Below are positions 45,417 through 54,522 of a stretch of 64,000 bases of DNA, one piece after another. The number at the start of each line of letters is the position of its first letter. The stretch's first letter is position 1. The notes under the pieces are model-generated. The model searched no databases and was not told the DNA's origin. It saw only the letters and a list, made by a program, of their open reading frames with translations. The position numbers and the translations under genes are program-made. This DNA comes from Ancylobacter sp. Lp-2 (GTDB lineage Bacteria > Pseudomonadota > Alphaproteobacteria > Rhizobiales > Xanthobacteraceae), in assembly GCF_020523795.1 (NCBI RefSeq), contig NZ_JAJALI010000009.1, positions 122,501 to 186,500 of the forward strand, in the 5' to 3' direction.

Positions 45417-47003
45417 ATGGCTCCCCGCGTTCTGATTTCCGACGCCCTTTCCCCCGCCGCCGTGCAGATCTTCAAGGATCGCGGCATCGAGGTCGACTTC
45501 CAGCCGAACCTCGGCAAGGACAAGGACAAGCTCGCCGAGATCATCGGCGACTATGACGGCCTCGCCATCCGCTCGGCCACCAAGGTGACGCCGAAGATCC
45601 TAGAGAAGGCCGCTCGCCTTAAGGTGGTCGGCCGCGCCGGCATCGGCGTCGACAATGTCGACATCCCCGCCGCCACCGCGCGCGGCGTGATCGTGATGAA
45701 CACGCCGTTCGGCAACTCCATCACCACCGCCGAGCACGCCATCGCGATGATGTTCGCCCTGGCCCGCGAGATCCCCGCCGCCGATGCCTCGACGCAGGCC
45801 GGCAAGTGGGAGAAGAACCGCTTCATGGGCGTCGAGCTGACCGCCAAGACGCTCGGCGTGATCGGTTGCGGCAATATCGGCTCGATCGTCGCCGATCGCG
45901 CGCTCGGCCTGAAGATGAAGGTGGTGGCCTTCGACCCGTTCCTGTCGCCGGAGCGGGCGCTCGATATCGGGGTCGAGAAGGTCGAGCTCGACGAGCTGCT
46001 GGCCCGTGCCGACGTCATCACCCTGCACACGCCGCTGACCGAGAAGACCCGCAACGTACTCTCCGCCGAGGCGATCGCCAAGGCGAAGAAGGGCGTGCGC
46101 ATCGTCAACTGCGCGCGCGGCGGCCTCGTCGACGAGGCGGCGCTCGCCGAGGCGCTGAAGTCCGGCCATGTCGCCGGCGCCGCCTTCGACGTGTTCGTCA
46201 CAGAGCCGGCCACCGAGAACCCGCTGTTCGGCCTGCCCAACGTGATCTGCACCCCGCATCTCGGCGCCTCCACCACCGAGGCGCAGGAGAATGTGGCGCT
46301 GCAGGTCGCCGAGCAGATGAGCGACTACCTGCTGCGCGGCGCCATCTCCAATGCGGTGAACTTCCCCTCGATCACCGCGGAAGAGGCGCCGAAGCTGAAG
46401 CCGTTCATCGAGCTGGCCGAGAAGCTGGGCTCCTTCGCCGGCCAGCTGACCGACACCGACATCAAGACCGTGCGCCTCACCTATGAGGGCGCGGTGGCCG
46501 AGCTGAAGATCAAGGCGCTGACCTCCTCGGCGGTGGCTGGACTGCTGCGCCCGGCGCTGGCCGACGTGAACGTCGTCTCCGCCCCGAGCGTCGCCAAGGA
46601 GCGCGGCATCGTGGTGGAGGAAGTCACCCGCGAGGTGGCGGGCGATTTCGAGAGCCTGATCACCCTGACCGTGGTCACCGACAAGATGGAGCGCTCGCTG
46701 TCCGGCACCGTCTTCGCCGACGGCCGCCCGCGCATCGTCGACATCAAGGGCATCAAGGTCGATGCCGAGTTCGCCCCCTCGATGATCTACGTGACCAACG
46801 AGGACAAGCCGGGCTTCGTCGGCAAGTTCGCCAGCCTGCTCGGCGAGGCGGGGGTGAACATCGCCACCTTCGCGCTGGGCCGCGACCATCAGGGGGGCGA
46901 TGCCATCGCGCTGGTGGAGATCGACGGAAGGGCGCCGGCCGAGGTGCTCGCCAAGGTGCAGGCGCTGCCGCAGGTGAAGCAGGTCAAGCCTTTGGCGTTC
47001 TGA
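45417..47003 (+). CDS. serA: D-3-phosphoglycerate dehydrogenase SerA
   Basis: SerA oxidises 3-phosphoglycerate, the committed step of serine synthesis. The 528-residue length is that of the long form with an intervening domain and a C-terminal ACT domain for serine feedback. The NAD motif is GVIGCGNIGSIVADRALG. Active-site segments are NCARGGLVDEAAL and the CTPHLGAST histidine. The ACT region holds MIYVTNEDKPGFVGKFASLLGEAGVNIATF. The ATG at 45417 has GAGG 9 bases upstream; an in-frame ATG at 45408 is alternative. Confidence 0.96.
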   Translation: MAPRVLISDALSPAAVQIFKDRGIEVDFQPNLGKDKDKLAEIIGDYDGLAIRSATKVTPKILEKAARLKVVGRAGIGVDNVDIPAATARGVIVMNTPFGNSITTAEHAIAMMFALAREIPAADASTQAGKWEKNRFMGVELTAKTLGVIGCGNIGSIVADRALGLKMKVVAFDPFLSPERALDIGVEKVELDELLARADVITLHTPLTEKTRNVLSAEAIAKAKKGVRIVNCARGGLVDEAALAEALKSGHVAGAAFDVFVTEPATENPLFGLPNVICTPHLGASTTEAQENVALQVAEQMSDYLLRGAISNAVNFPSITAEEAPKLKPFIELAEKLGSFAGQLTDTDIKTVRLTYEGAVAELKIKALTSSAVAGLLRPALADVNVVSAPSVAKERGIVVEEVTREVAGDFESLITLTVVTDKMERSLSGTVFADGRPRIVDIKGIKVDAEFAPSMIYVTNEDKPGFVGKFASLLGEAGVNIATFALGRDHQGGDAIALVEIDGRAPAEVLAKVQALPQVKQVKPLAF

Positions 47004-47304
47004 CGCCGTCGGCGTTCTAATCGTGGCTGCCGTCGCCATTGCCGGCGGCGGCCCGCCTTCTCCCGCCTGCACAGGTAGGCTCCTTCTCGCGCCCGGCTTC
47101 GGCCGGGCGCATCCGTTTTGTCCGGCCGGAGCGGCGGGGTGTCAGGGGGGGCGGATGGCGGCAATATTTGCCTCTGCAAGATTACGTTAGGTAAATGTCG
47201 AGACCTCGCCGCCGGGTCGAGGTTTTTCGAAATAAAATCGCGACGAAACTGCCGGGACTATTGCCGCGGTTACGGTACTGGGGGAGTATGGATTTCCTCC
47301 CAGA
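47004..47304. other. Spacer after serA
   Basis: Apart from the terminator at 47089-47118, these 301 bases contain no gene I can support. The portion from about 47160 is AT-richer and probably contains the promoter of the following membrane protein. Confidence 0.5.
47089..47118 (+). terminator. Terminator after serA
   Basis: GCGCCCGGC pairs with GCCGGGCGC around a TTCG tetraloop and is followed by ATCCGTTTTG. It lies 86 bases after the serA stop. Confidence 0.7.
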
Positions 47305-47970
47305 ATGGGCGCCGACATGAGCGAAAGCTGGAGTGCGCAGGACTATCGTGCCGGCCTTGAAGGCTGGACGCATTATCAACCCACATCCCCCGTCGAATTC
47401 GCCCGCGGCGTCGCCGACCGGGAGGGGAGGGTGCCGTTCCTCGGCGGTGGCGGCGGCGGCAATGGCGGTTTCATCGCCATACCGGTGATCCTGATGGCGC
47501 CGGTCATCCTGATCGTCGGCCTGTTCATCCTGGTGCCGCTGTTTCCGGTGGCCGGCGGGATTGCCGCGATTGCCGGCTATCTGCTGGAAACCTTCATCTT
47601 CAACGACCCGACAACGACGGGCGTCGTGAACGATTCCTCGACGCTGCTGTTCAGCTTCATCGTGCTGATGCTGGCGATGAAGCTGGAGCGGCGCGCCGAG
47701 GGGTATTTCCGCTACCGGCAATTTCGGCACTGGGCGCGGGTGGTCGGCCTCGCCTTCGGCATCAACGAGGCGATCCTGCCGCTGATCTCGGTGTACCTCG
47801 GCGGTCGGGAGGCGGCGCATGGCTGGGGCATGACCGGTGACTTCCACATGATGGCGCTGCTGCGCTTCATCGCGCTGATGGTCGCCATCCATGTCTTCCT
47901 CCGCTGGAAGCGTACCGGGCGGACGGCGATGCCGCCGGCGCAGCGCTTCGGCTTCGCCGAGCCGTATTGA
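47305..47970 (+). CDS. Hypothetical multi-pass membrane protein
   Basis: This 221-residue protein has a polar N-terminus with a polyglycine tract (LGGGGGGNGG), then about four hydrophobic segments: AIPVILMAPVILIVGLFILV, GGIAAIAGYLLETFIF, LLFSFIVLMLAM and LLRFIALMVAIHVFL. I do not recognise the family. Starts at 47305 and 47317 are both possible, and neither has a strong ribosome site. Confidence 0.65.
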   Translation: MGADMSESWSAQDYRAGLEGWTHYQPTSPVEFARGVADREGRVPFLGGGGGGNGGFIAIPVILMAPVILIVGLFILVPLFPVAGGIAAIAGYLLETFIFNDPTTTGVVNDSSTLLFSFIVLMLAMKLERRAEGYFRYRQFRHWARVVGLAFGINEAILPLISVYLGGREAAHGWGMTGDFHMMALLRFIALMVAIHVFLRWKRTGRTAMPPAQRFGFAEPY

Positions 47971-48047
47971 TCCGGGCGGGGGCTCGCCCCCGTTGTCGCC
48001 CGCACCGTGCCGACGCAGCCACCCTCACGTCGTGCATCGGGATCGTC

Positions 48048-49346
48048 ATGCCGCTCCGCGCGTTCGTCGCTTTCGTGCTCCTTCTCGCCTCCCTCGTCCC
48101 GGCCGGCGCGCAGGTGCGCGACGGCGCCGACGCGCTGCAATTGATGACCGCCGCCGGCATGTCGCTGAAGGGCGGCAAGGTGGTGAATCCCTGCGGCCGG
48201 CCGACAGATCCCAAGGTGAAGTTCATCGACCTTGACGGCGACGGTCGGCAGGAGGCGGTGTCGCAGGATCGCGATCCGGCCTGCTACGGGGTCAAGCCGG
48301 GCATTCAGTCCAAAGTGCTGGCGCGCGACCGTGCCGGGCGCTGGGTGGCGATCGGCACGGCGCCCGGCGTGGTGAAGCCGCTCGGCACGCGCGCGCATGG
48401 CTGGGCGGATTTCACGCTGGAGGGCAAGGGCTGCCAGCCGGTATGGCGCTTCGACGGGCAGCATTATCTGGCGACGAACTGTCCGCCGGCCGCGCCGCCG
48501 GTCGCTACTGTCCCCTCCAAGCCGGCCGCGCCGGTAGCGGCCAGTCCGGTGGCGGAACCGAACGTGGCGCCGTCTAAGCCGGCGGTATCCGGCGCAACGG
48601 GACCGGGGGACAATCTCAGCCTGTTCCCCGAGACCTATGGCAGCTTCGCGCCGAACGGCGACTGCACGCAATTACCGAGGGCGACGGTGAGCGCCAAGGA
48701 AATCCGTATCGAAACGGCGGCCGGATCGGCAGCCTTCGTCAAGCCGGGCCTGCTCACCAATTATATGGGGACTGAGGACGCTTCCATCACCTATTTCCTG
48801 CAGGGCGAAGGCGAGGGCCTCATCGTCTCGGTACTGCGCAACGAATTGTGGACCTCGGACGGCGAACATCTTGGCACCGCCGAGCGGGCGCTGGCCGCTG
48901 TCGCCGGCAAGGGGTCGCTGAGGCGCTGCGGGGCGCAGGTCGCCGAGCCGCAGCCCGAGCCGCAGACGCCGCCGACCATGCGGGCGAGCGCGGCGACTGG
49001 CGTGGACCAGTTCGCCGATATCGGCGCGATGACCGATCCCGGCTTCAAGGCCGCCTATCTGAAGGCGCTTGGCCCACTCGCCAGAACCGAGGGCTGGCTG
49101 GTCGACATGCAGGGGCCGGGCGAGCAGAAGATCGAAACGCTGGCGGGCGGGCGCTACCTGCTGGTCGCCACCTGCAAGACGCATGATTGCGGCGACAACG
49201 CCATGCTGGTGCTCTACCGGCCGGAGGCGGGGGAACTGTTCGGCCTCGTATCGGTGAAGCGGATGAAGAAGCCGCTCGGCACGGTGCCCCCGGCGCTGCG
49301 GCCGGAACTGATGCGGCTGTGGAAGGCCGAGTGGCCGGCCGGGTGA
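48048..49346 (+). CDS. Exported protein with a C-terminal Ivy lysozyme-inhibitor domain
   Basis: This 432-residue protein has a signal peptide (residues 1-22, ending PAGAQ). An FG-GAP-like calcium-type loop follows (KFIDLDGDGRQEAVSQ), then a proline/alanine linker near residues 150-185 and a mid-domain of unknown kind. The C-terminal ~110 residues match the Ivy family (inhibitor of vertebrate lysozyme), including CKTHDCGDN at Cys376-Cys381. The equivalent CKPHDC loop of E. coli Ivy plugs the lysozyme active site. Free-standing Ivy proteins are about 130-160 residues, so this is an unusually long, multi-domain version. Inhibition is inferred from the motif. Confidence 0.75.
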   Translation: MPLRAFVAFVLLLASLVPAGAQVRDGADALQLMTAAGMSLKGGKVVNPCGRPTDPKVKFIDLDGDGRQEAVSQDRDPACYGVKPGIQSKVLARDRAGRWVAIGTAPGVVKPLGTRAHGWADFTLEGKGCQPVWRFDGQHYLATNCPPAAPPVATVPSKPAAPVAASPVAEPNVAPSKPAVSGATGPGDNLSLFPETYGSFAPNGDCTQLPRATVSAKEIRIETAAGSAAFVKPGLLTNYMGTEDASITYFLQGEGEGLIVSVLRNELWTSDGEHLGTAERALAAVAGKGSLRRCGAQVAEPQPEPQTPPTMRASAATGVDQFADIGAMTDPGFKAAYLKALGPLARTEGWLVDMQGPGEQKIETLAGGRYLLVATCKTHDCGDNAMLVLYRPEAGELFGLVSVKRMKKPLGTVPPALRPELMRLWKAEWPAG

Positions 49347-49428
49347 GCGGCTGCCGCGCGGGGCGCTGCGACCACGTCGGGCGCCGGCGGCGTCGGATCG
49401 GCACGGGTGGCGGGATCGGCGGCGGGGA

Positions 49429-49794
49429 TCACGGCTTGTGGCGGCTGTGACGCCAGACCTTCACCGCCGAAATCAACAGGATCGCGGCCAGGGCAGGCAG
49501 CAGCAGCGCACTCGGCACCAGGCCGAGAAGCCGGCCGCCGATGAAGGTGCCGAGGATCGACCCCACCGCCATCGTGATCAGGAAGGCAAGGTTGCGCCCG
49601 AGCACGGAAAAGCTCCGATCCCGGCTGTACCGCGTGAAGCCGACGAGCATCGTCGGCAAACTCACCGCCGGCGACAGGCTTCCCGCCAGCTTGATATCGG
49701 CGCCGAACAGGAGGACGAGGGTCGGGATCAACAGCTCGCCTCCGGCAACGCCGAGGATCGAGGCGACGACACCGATCACGAACCCTGCCGCCAC
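49429..49794 (-). pseudogene. C-terminal half of a TauE/SafE permease (probable remnant)
   Basis: The 121 residues from a GTG at 49794 match the second half of TauE/SafE anion permeases: GFVIGVVASILGVAGGELLIPTLVLLFGADIKLAGS and ITMAVGSILGTFIGGRLLGLVP. Full members have about 250 residues with two such halves. A TGA at 49819-49821 closes the frame upstream, and the first half is not nearby. I read it as a decayed gene, although a short independent protein cannot be excluded. Confidence 0.6.
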
Positions 49795-49848
49795 GCCCGC
49801 GACGAGACGGCCGGTGCCTCACGCCGGCATGGTGCGAGGCGGGACGGC

Positions 49849-50496
<648 letters not shown>

Positions 50497-50756
50497 TGTG
50501 AGACCTTTGGTGGCGACCTTGGGCGGAGAGCGTGAGGCGGATGACGTAGCGACAGCACGGCACGGACGGCGCCCGAGAGCATGGACCTATCAAAAGCGCC
50601 CAGCACGGATTGTCGAGAGGCTTGGCGAGTTTTATGCCGTCAGGCGACGCGATTGTCTCGCGCCGATATCGTCTCCCGCCCATGCGGCGGCCGCATGCTT
50701 CCGGCATATGCCTTGCACGGCCGTCGGTTCCGCGTCCCGTACCGCGAGTGTGCCGC

Positions 50757-51683
50757 ATGCCGCCGATCTTCAGCTACGACCAGCCCTATCCCCGCGACCT
50801 CATCGGCTATGGCCGCCACGCGCCGGATCCGCGCTGGCCGGGCCGGGCGCGGGTGGCGGTGCAGTTCGTGGTCAATTACGAGGAAGGCGGCGAGAACTGC
50901 ATCCTGCATGGCGACGCCGCCTCCGAGGCCTTCCTCTCCGAGATCGTCGGCGCCCAGCCCTGGCCGGGCATGCGGCACATGAACATGGAGTCGATCTACG
51001 AATATGGCGCCCGCGCCGGCTTCTGGCGACTGTGGCGGCTGTTCACCCGCCGCAACCTGCCGGTCACGGTGTTCGGCGTGGCCACCGCGCTCGCCCGCAA
51101 CCCGGAGGCGGTGGCGGCGATGAAGGAGGCGGACTGGGAGATCGCCAGCCACGGGCTGCGCTGGATCGACTATCGCGACCACAGCTACGCGGCGGAGAAG
51201 GCGGATTTCGACGCCGCCATCGCCCTGCACACCCAGGTGACCGGCGAGCGGCCGCTGGGCTGGTACACCGGGCGCACCTCGGTCAATTCGCGGCAGATCA
51301 CCATGGAGGAGGGCGGCTTCCTCTACGATTCCGACACCTATGCCGACGAGCTACCCTATTGGGTGGCCGGGCCGGAGAAGCCGCATCTGACCATCCCCTA
51401 CACGCTCGACGCCAACGACATGCGCTTCGCCATTCCGGCGGGGTTCTCCAATGGCGACGCGTTCTTCGCCTATCTGCGCGACAGCTTCGACGCGCTCTAT
51501 GCCGAGGGCTCGGAAGCGCCGAAGATGATGTCGGTGGGGCTGCATTGCCGCCTCGTCGGCCGGCCGGGGCGCATCGTGGCGCTGGAGCGCTTCCTCGACC
51601 ACATCGCCCGCCACGACCGGGTGTGGGTGCCGCGCCGCGTCGACATCGCCCGCCACTGGCATGCCGAGCATCCGCCGGCGTGA
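50757..51683 (+). CDS. puuE: PuuE-type allantoinase (polysaccharide deacetylase fold)
   Basis: This 308-residue protein starts YDQPYPRDLIGYGRHAPDPRWPGRARVAVQFVVNYEEGGENCILHGD, a near-signature for PuuE allantoinases. SEAFLSEI, WEIASHGLRWIDY and GWYTGRTSVNSRQI follow. PuuE opens the hydantoin ring of allantoin without metal, in purine breakdown. I start at the ATG at 50757; the frame is open to 50610 but the upstream residues are not family-like. No uricase gene is nearby. The family contains related amidohydrolases, so allantoin is probable, not certain. Confidence 0.85.
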   Translation: MPPIFSYDQPYPRDLIGYGRHAPDPRWPGRARVAVQFVVNYEEGGENCILHGDAASEAFLSEIVGAQPWPGMRHMNMESIYEYGARAGFWRLWRLFTRRNLPVTVFGVATALARNPEAVAAMKEADWEIASHGLRWIDYRDHSYAAEKADFDAAIALHTQVTGERPLGWYTGRTSVNSRQITMEEGGFLYDSDTYADELPYWVAGPEKPHLTIPYTLDANDMRFAIPAGFSNGDAFFAYLRDSFDALYAEGSEAPKMMSVGLHCRLVGRPGRIVALERFLDHIARHDRVWVPRRVDIARHWHAEHPPA

Positions 51684-51694
51684 GGAGGGACGAG

Positions 51695-52054
51695 ATGACG
51701 AAGCCGATCCTGTGCGCCGCCGGCGTGCTGGCGCTCTGCATGGCCGCCGGCGCGGCCGGTGCCGACACGCTCGCCATTCCCCTGCCCAAGGGCGCCAAGG
51801 CGCAGACGATCCACGCCGCCTATCGCTGCGCCGACGGCAGCCGGCTCAAGGTGAGCTACTACAACGCCCCGCCGGTGGCGCTGGCGAGCCTCACGGTCGG
51901 AGGCGAGTTCGTGGTGCTGGCCAATGTGCTGTCCGGCTCCGGCGCCCGCTATGCCGGCGGGCGCTTCATCTGGTGGAGCAAGGGCAGTAATGGCGACCTC
52001 TACGACCTCACCAAGGGCGAGAACGCGCCGCCGCTGAGCTGCACGGGCGAATAG
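51695..52054 (+). CDS. MliC-like C-type lysozyme inhibitor
   Basis: This 119-residue secreted protein has a signal peptide (residues 1-23, ending AGAAGAD). It matches the MliC/PliC family: YRCADGSRLKVSYYNA, LTVGGEFVVL, the active-site-binding SGSGARYAGGRFIWWSKG and a C-terminal cysteine (SCTGE) able to pair with Cys45. MliC proteins inhibit C-type lysozyme. This one lacks a lipobox, so it is probably periplasmic or released. It follows puuE by 11 bases with a GAGGAGGGA ribosome site. It lies 2.3 kb from the Ivy-domain gene. Confidence 0.8.
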   Translation: MTKPILCAAGVLALCMAAGAAGADTLAIPLPKGAKAQTIHAAYRCADGSRLKVSYYNAPPVALASLTVGGEFVVLANVLSGSGARYAGGRFIWWSKGSNGDLYDLTKGENAPPLSCTGE

Positions 52055-52077
52055 CCGGCCGGGCGCGCCGGCGGCGC

Positions 52078-52509
52078 TCAGTCCCGCGCGGAGAGGCGGG
52101 CGGGCAGATGGCGCTGCACGACGAGGACCAGGATCGCCGTCGACCAGCCGAACATCAGGATGCCGTTCGCCGAGGCGAGCGGGCCGAGCAGGCGGGTCTC
52201 GGTGATCCGCTGCGAGCCGCCATAGCCCAGCGTGGTGTAATTGACGAAGGCGGCGTAGTAGGCGTCCTCGGAGCGTTCGGAGAGGCCGAGCGTGTCGTAG
52301 AGCAGGCCCCATAGGCCGACCTCCAGCACATGGGCCGACAGCATCACCAGATAGGTGGCGACCAGCGCTATGGTGAAGCGGAGATGGGTGCGCGTGCGCA
52401 TGACGTCGTGGAACGGGTTCATCAGCACCACGAGCAGCAGCGTGCCGCCGAGGTGGATCAGCATGGCGACGAGGCTGACCGCAAGGCCGAGGAGGAGGTC
52501 GCTTATCAT
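52078..52509 (-). CDS. Minimal two-helix K+ channel-like protein
   Basis: This 143-residue protein has about four hydrophobic segments with a pore-type filter between the last two: FVNYTTLGYGG. The canonical filter is TxGYGD; here the aspartate is replaced by glycine. No cytoplasmic ligand domain follows, so it looks like a small ion channel of the Ion_trans_2 class. The ATG at 52509 gives a peptide opening MISDLLLGLAVSLVAML. Function and selectivity are inferred from the filter. Confidence 0.7.
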   Translation of the reverse strand: MISDLLLGLAVSLVAMLIHLGGTLLLVVLMNPFHDVMRTRTHLRFTIALVATYLVMLSAHVLEVGLWGLLYDTLGLSERSEDAYYAAFVNYTTLGYGGSQRITETRLLGPLASANGILMFGWSTAILVLVVQRHLPARLSARD

Positions 52510-52526
52510 GGGCGGCAACTTGAACG

Positions 52527-53393
52527 ATGGGCGAACGGAGCGAATCGGTGAGCGATAGCCTTATCATCCGTGCCATGCGGCCGGAGGAAATCCCGCTCGC
52601 GATCGATTGGGCGGCCGGGGAGGGGTGGAACCCCGGCCGCGCCGATGCCGGCGCCTTCGGGGCAGTCGACCCGCAGGGCTTCCTGATCGCCGAAGAGGGC
52701 GGGGCGCCGGCGGCGGTGATCTCGGTGGTGAATTATGACGCCGCCTTCGCCTTTCTCGGCTTCTACATCGTGCGGCCGGAGATGCGCGGCCACGGCATCG
52801 GCTACCGGCTGTGGCAGGCCGGCCTCGCCCATGCCGGGGCGCGCAGCATCGGGCTCGACGGGGTGGTGGCGCAGCAGGCGAACTACGCCAAAGAGGGCTT
52901 CGCGCTGTCCCATCGCAACATCCGGTTTCGCGCCGTCGCGCGGGCGGGCGGTAACATGCCGGCGGGGATCGTCGACCTCGGCGAGGTGCCGTTCGCGCAG
53001 GTGGCGGCGGATGACGCGCGGGTGTTCCCCGCGGCGCGGGACGCCTTCCTCGCCCGCTGGCGCGACACGCCCGGCCATGTCGGGCGGGCGTTGCTGCGCG
53101 AGGGGCGTCTTGCCGGCTGGGGGGTGATCCGGCCGGCGCGTGCCGGCTGCAAGATCGGGCCGCTCAATGCCGAAGACCCGCAGGCGGCCGAGGCGGTGCT
53201 CGCCGCGCTGCTGGCGGCGGCGGAGGGCGGCGAGGTGTTCCTCGACGTGCCCGAGCCGAACGCGGCGGCGGTGGCGCTGGCGGAACGTTATGGCTTCTCG
53301 CCGGTGTTCGGGACCGCGCGCATGTATCGCGGACGGGTGCGGCCGGTGGCGCTGGAGCGGCTCTACGGGGTGGCGAGCTTCGAGCTTGGCTGA
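52527..53393 (+). CDS. GNAT family acetyltransferase
   Basis: This 288-residue protein has an N-terminal GNAT domain with the acetyl-CoA loop PEMRGHGIGYRLWQAGL (residues about 85-101) and FYIVRPEM. A second domain with VFLDVPEPNAAAVALAERYGFSPVFGTARMY resembles the C-terminal GNAT18-like half. It therefore looks like a tandem GNAT protein. Substrate unknown. The start could be the ATG at 52527 or a GTG at 52548. Its stop abuts the convergent EamA stop. Confidence 0.83.
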   Translation: MGERSESVSDSLIIRAMRPEEIPLAIDWAAGEGWNPGRADAGAFGAVDPQGFLIAEEGGAPAAVISVVNYDAAFAFLGFYIVRPEMRGHGIGYRLWQAGLAHAGARSIGLDGVVAQQANYAKEGFALSHRNIRFRAVARAGGNMPAGIVDLGEVPFAQVAADDARVFPAARDAFLARWRDTPGHVGRALLREGRLAGWGVIRPARAGCKIGPLNAEDPQAAEAVLAALLAAAEGGEVFLDVPEPNAAAVALAERYGFSPVFGTARMYRGRVRPVALERLYGVASFELG

Positions 53394-54311
53394 TCACTCC
53401 GGCGGCGGCACGGCGGTCCGGCGCTGGCCCCACAGCGTGGCGATGGCGATGCCGGACAGGACCAGCGCGTAGCCGACCGCGTGGTAGAGGTGGAACTGCT
53501 CGCCGAGAAAGGCGATGGCCAGCACCGAGCCGAACACCGGCATCAGGTGGAAGAACGGCGCGGCGCGGTTCGGCCCGACGAGATGCACGCCGCGGATGAA
53601 GCAGAGATAGGCGAGCACCGAGGGGAACAGGCCGACATAGACGACGACCGCCAGCGTCTTGAGATCGGCGTGGAAGGGCACGCCTTCCATGCGCTCCCAG
53701 ATGAAGAGCGGCGCCAGCATCAGGCTGCCGAGCACGGTGGTGACGGCGAGGAAGCCGATCGGGGTCATGCCCGGCCGCCGCGCCAGCAGTGCCGAATAGG
53801 CGCCGTAGACCACCATGGCGGCGAGCGCCCACAGGTCGCCGACGTTGAAGTCGATGTGCAGCGCCACCGCCGGGTCGCCACGGCAGATGATGACGAAGAC
53901 GCCGAAAAGCGACAAAAGGATGCCGGCGAGTTGGCCGAGCGACAGGCGCTCGCGATTGATGGCCAGCGACCAGAAGGCGATCATCAGCGGGCCGGTCGAC
54001 TGGATCAGCAGCGCGTTGATCGCCGGCGTGTATTGCAGGCCCCAATACATCATGGTGTTGAAGGCGGCGATGCCGGTGAGCGACAGCACCAGGACCACCA
54101 CGACGTGGCCGCGCAGCAGCGGCCACTCGCGCCGCAGCAGCGGCCAGGCGAACGGCATGAGGATCGCCGAGGCGATCACCCAGCGCAGGAAGGCGAGGCC
54201 GATGGGCGGCACATGGCCGGCGGCAAGCCGGCCGACCACGATGTTGCCGGCCCAGAACAAGCTCGTCAGCGACAGCAGCAGATAAGGCGCATCATTGAGC
54301 CGGCGGAACAT
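53394..54311 (-). CDS. EamA (DMT) family transporter
   Basis: This 305-residue protein is a full-length ten-helix DMT transporter. It contains two EamA repeats (SLFWAGNIVVGRLAAGHVPPIGLAFLRW; AMVVYGAYSALLARR...; HLMPVFGSVLAIAFLGEQFHLYHAVGYALVLSGI). Such proteins export amino acids or other metabolites. It is convergent with the GNAT gene and lies downstream of the VOC gene with a 211-base gap that contains no gene. Confidence 0.9.
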   Translation of the reverse strand: MFRRLNDAPYLLLSLTSLFWAGNIVVGRLAAGHVPPIGLAFLRWVIASAILMPFAWPLLRREWPLLRGHVVVVLVLSLTGIAAFNTMMYWGLQYTPAINALLIQSTGPLMIAFWSLAINRERLSLGQLAGILLSLFGVFVIICRGDPAVALHIDFNVGDLWALAAMVVYGAYSALLARRPGMTPIGFLAVTTVLGSLMLAPLFIWERMEGVPFHADLKTLAVVVYVGLFPSVLAYLCFIRGVHLVGPNRAAPFFHLMPVFGSVLAIAFLGEQFHLYHAVGYALVLSGIAIATLWGQRRTAVPPPE

Positions 54312-54522
54312 GGCGGGACCGGAATGCCTGCGAAACGGGCATTCGATCTAGAGGCTTTTGCCCCGCTTTGGAATTGGCCGACCGATGAGAAGATGTTGCC
54401 GTTGCAATCGCGAGTGCTGATGCTTGCCGCAAGCCGGGCCCGGCCGCCTTGCGGCGGACGGGGCTGACCGTGTTTCCTCCTCCGGCGCCGGCCGATGGGC
54501 TGAGTGGTTTTGTCGCGCCGGT

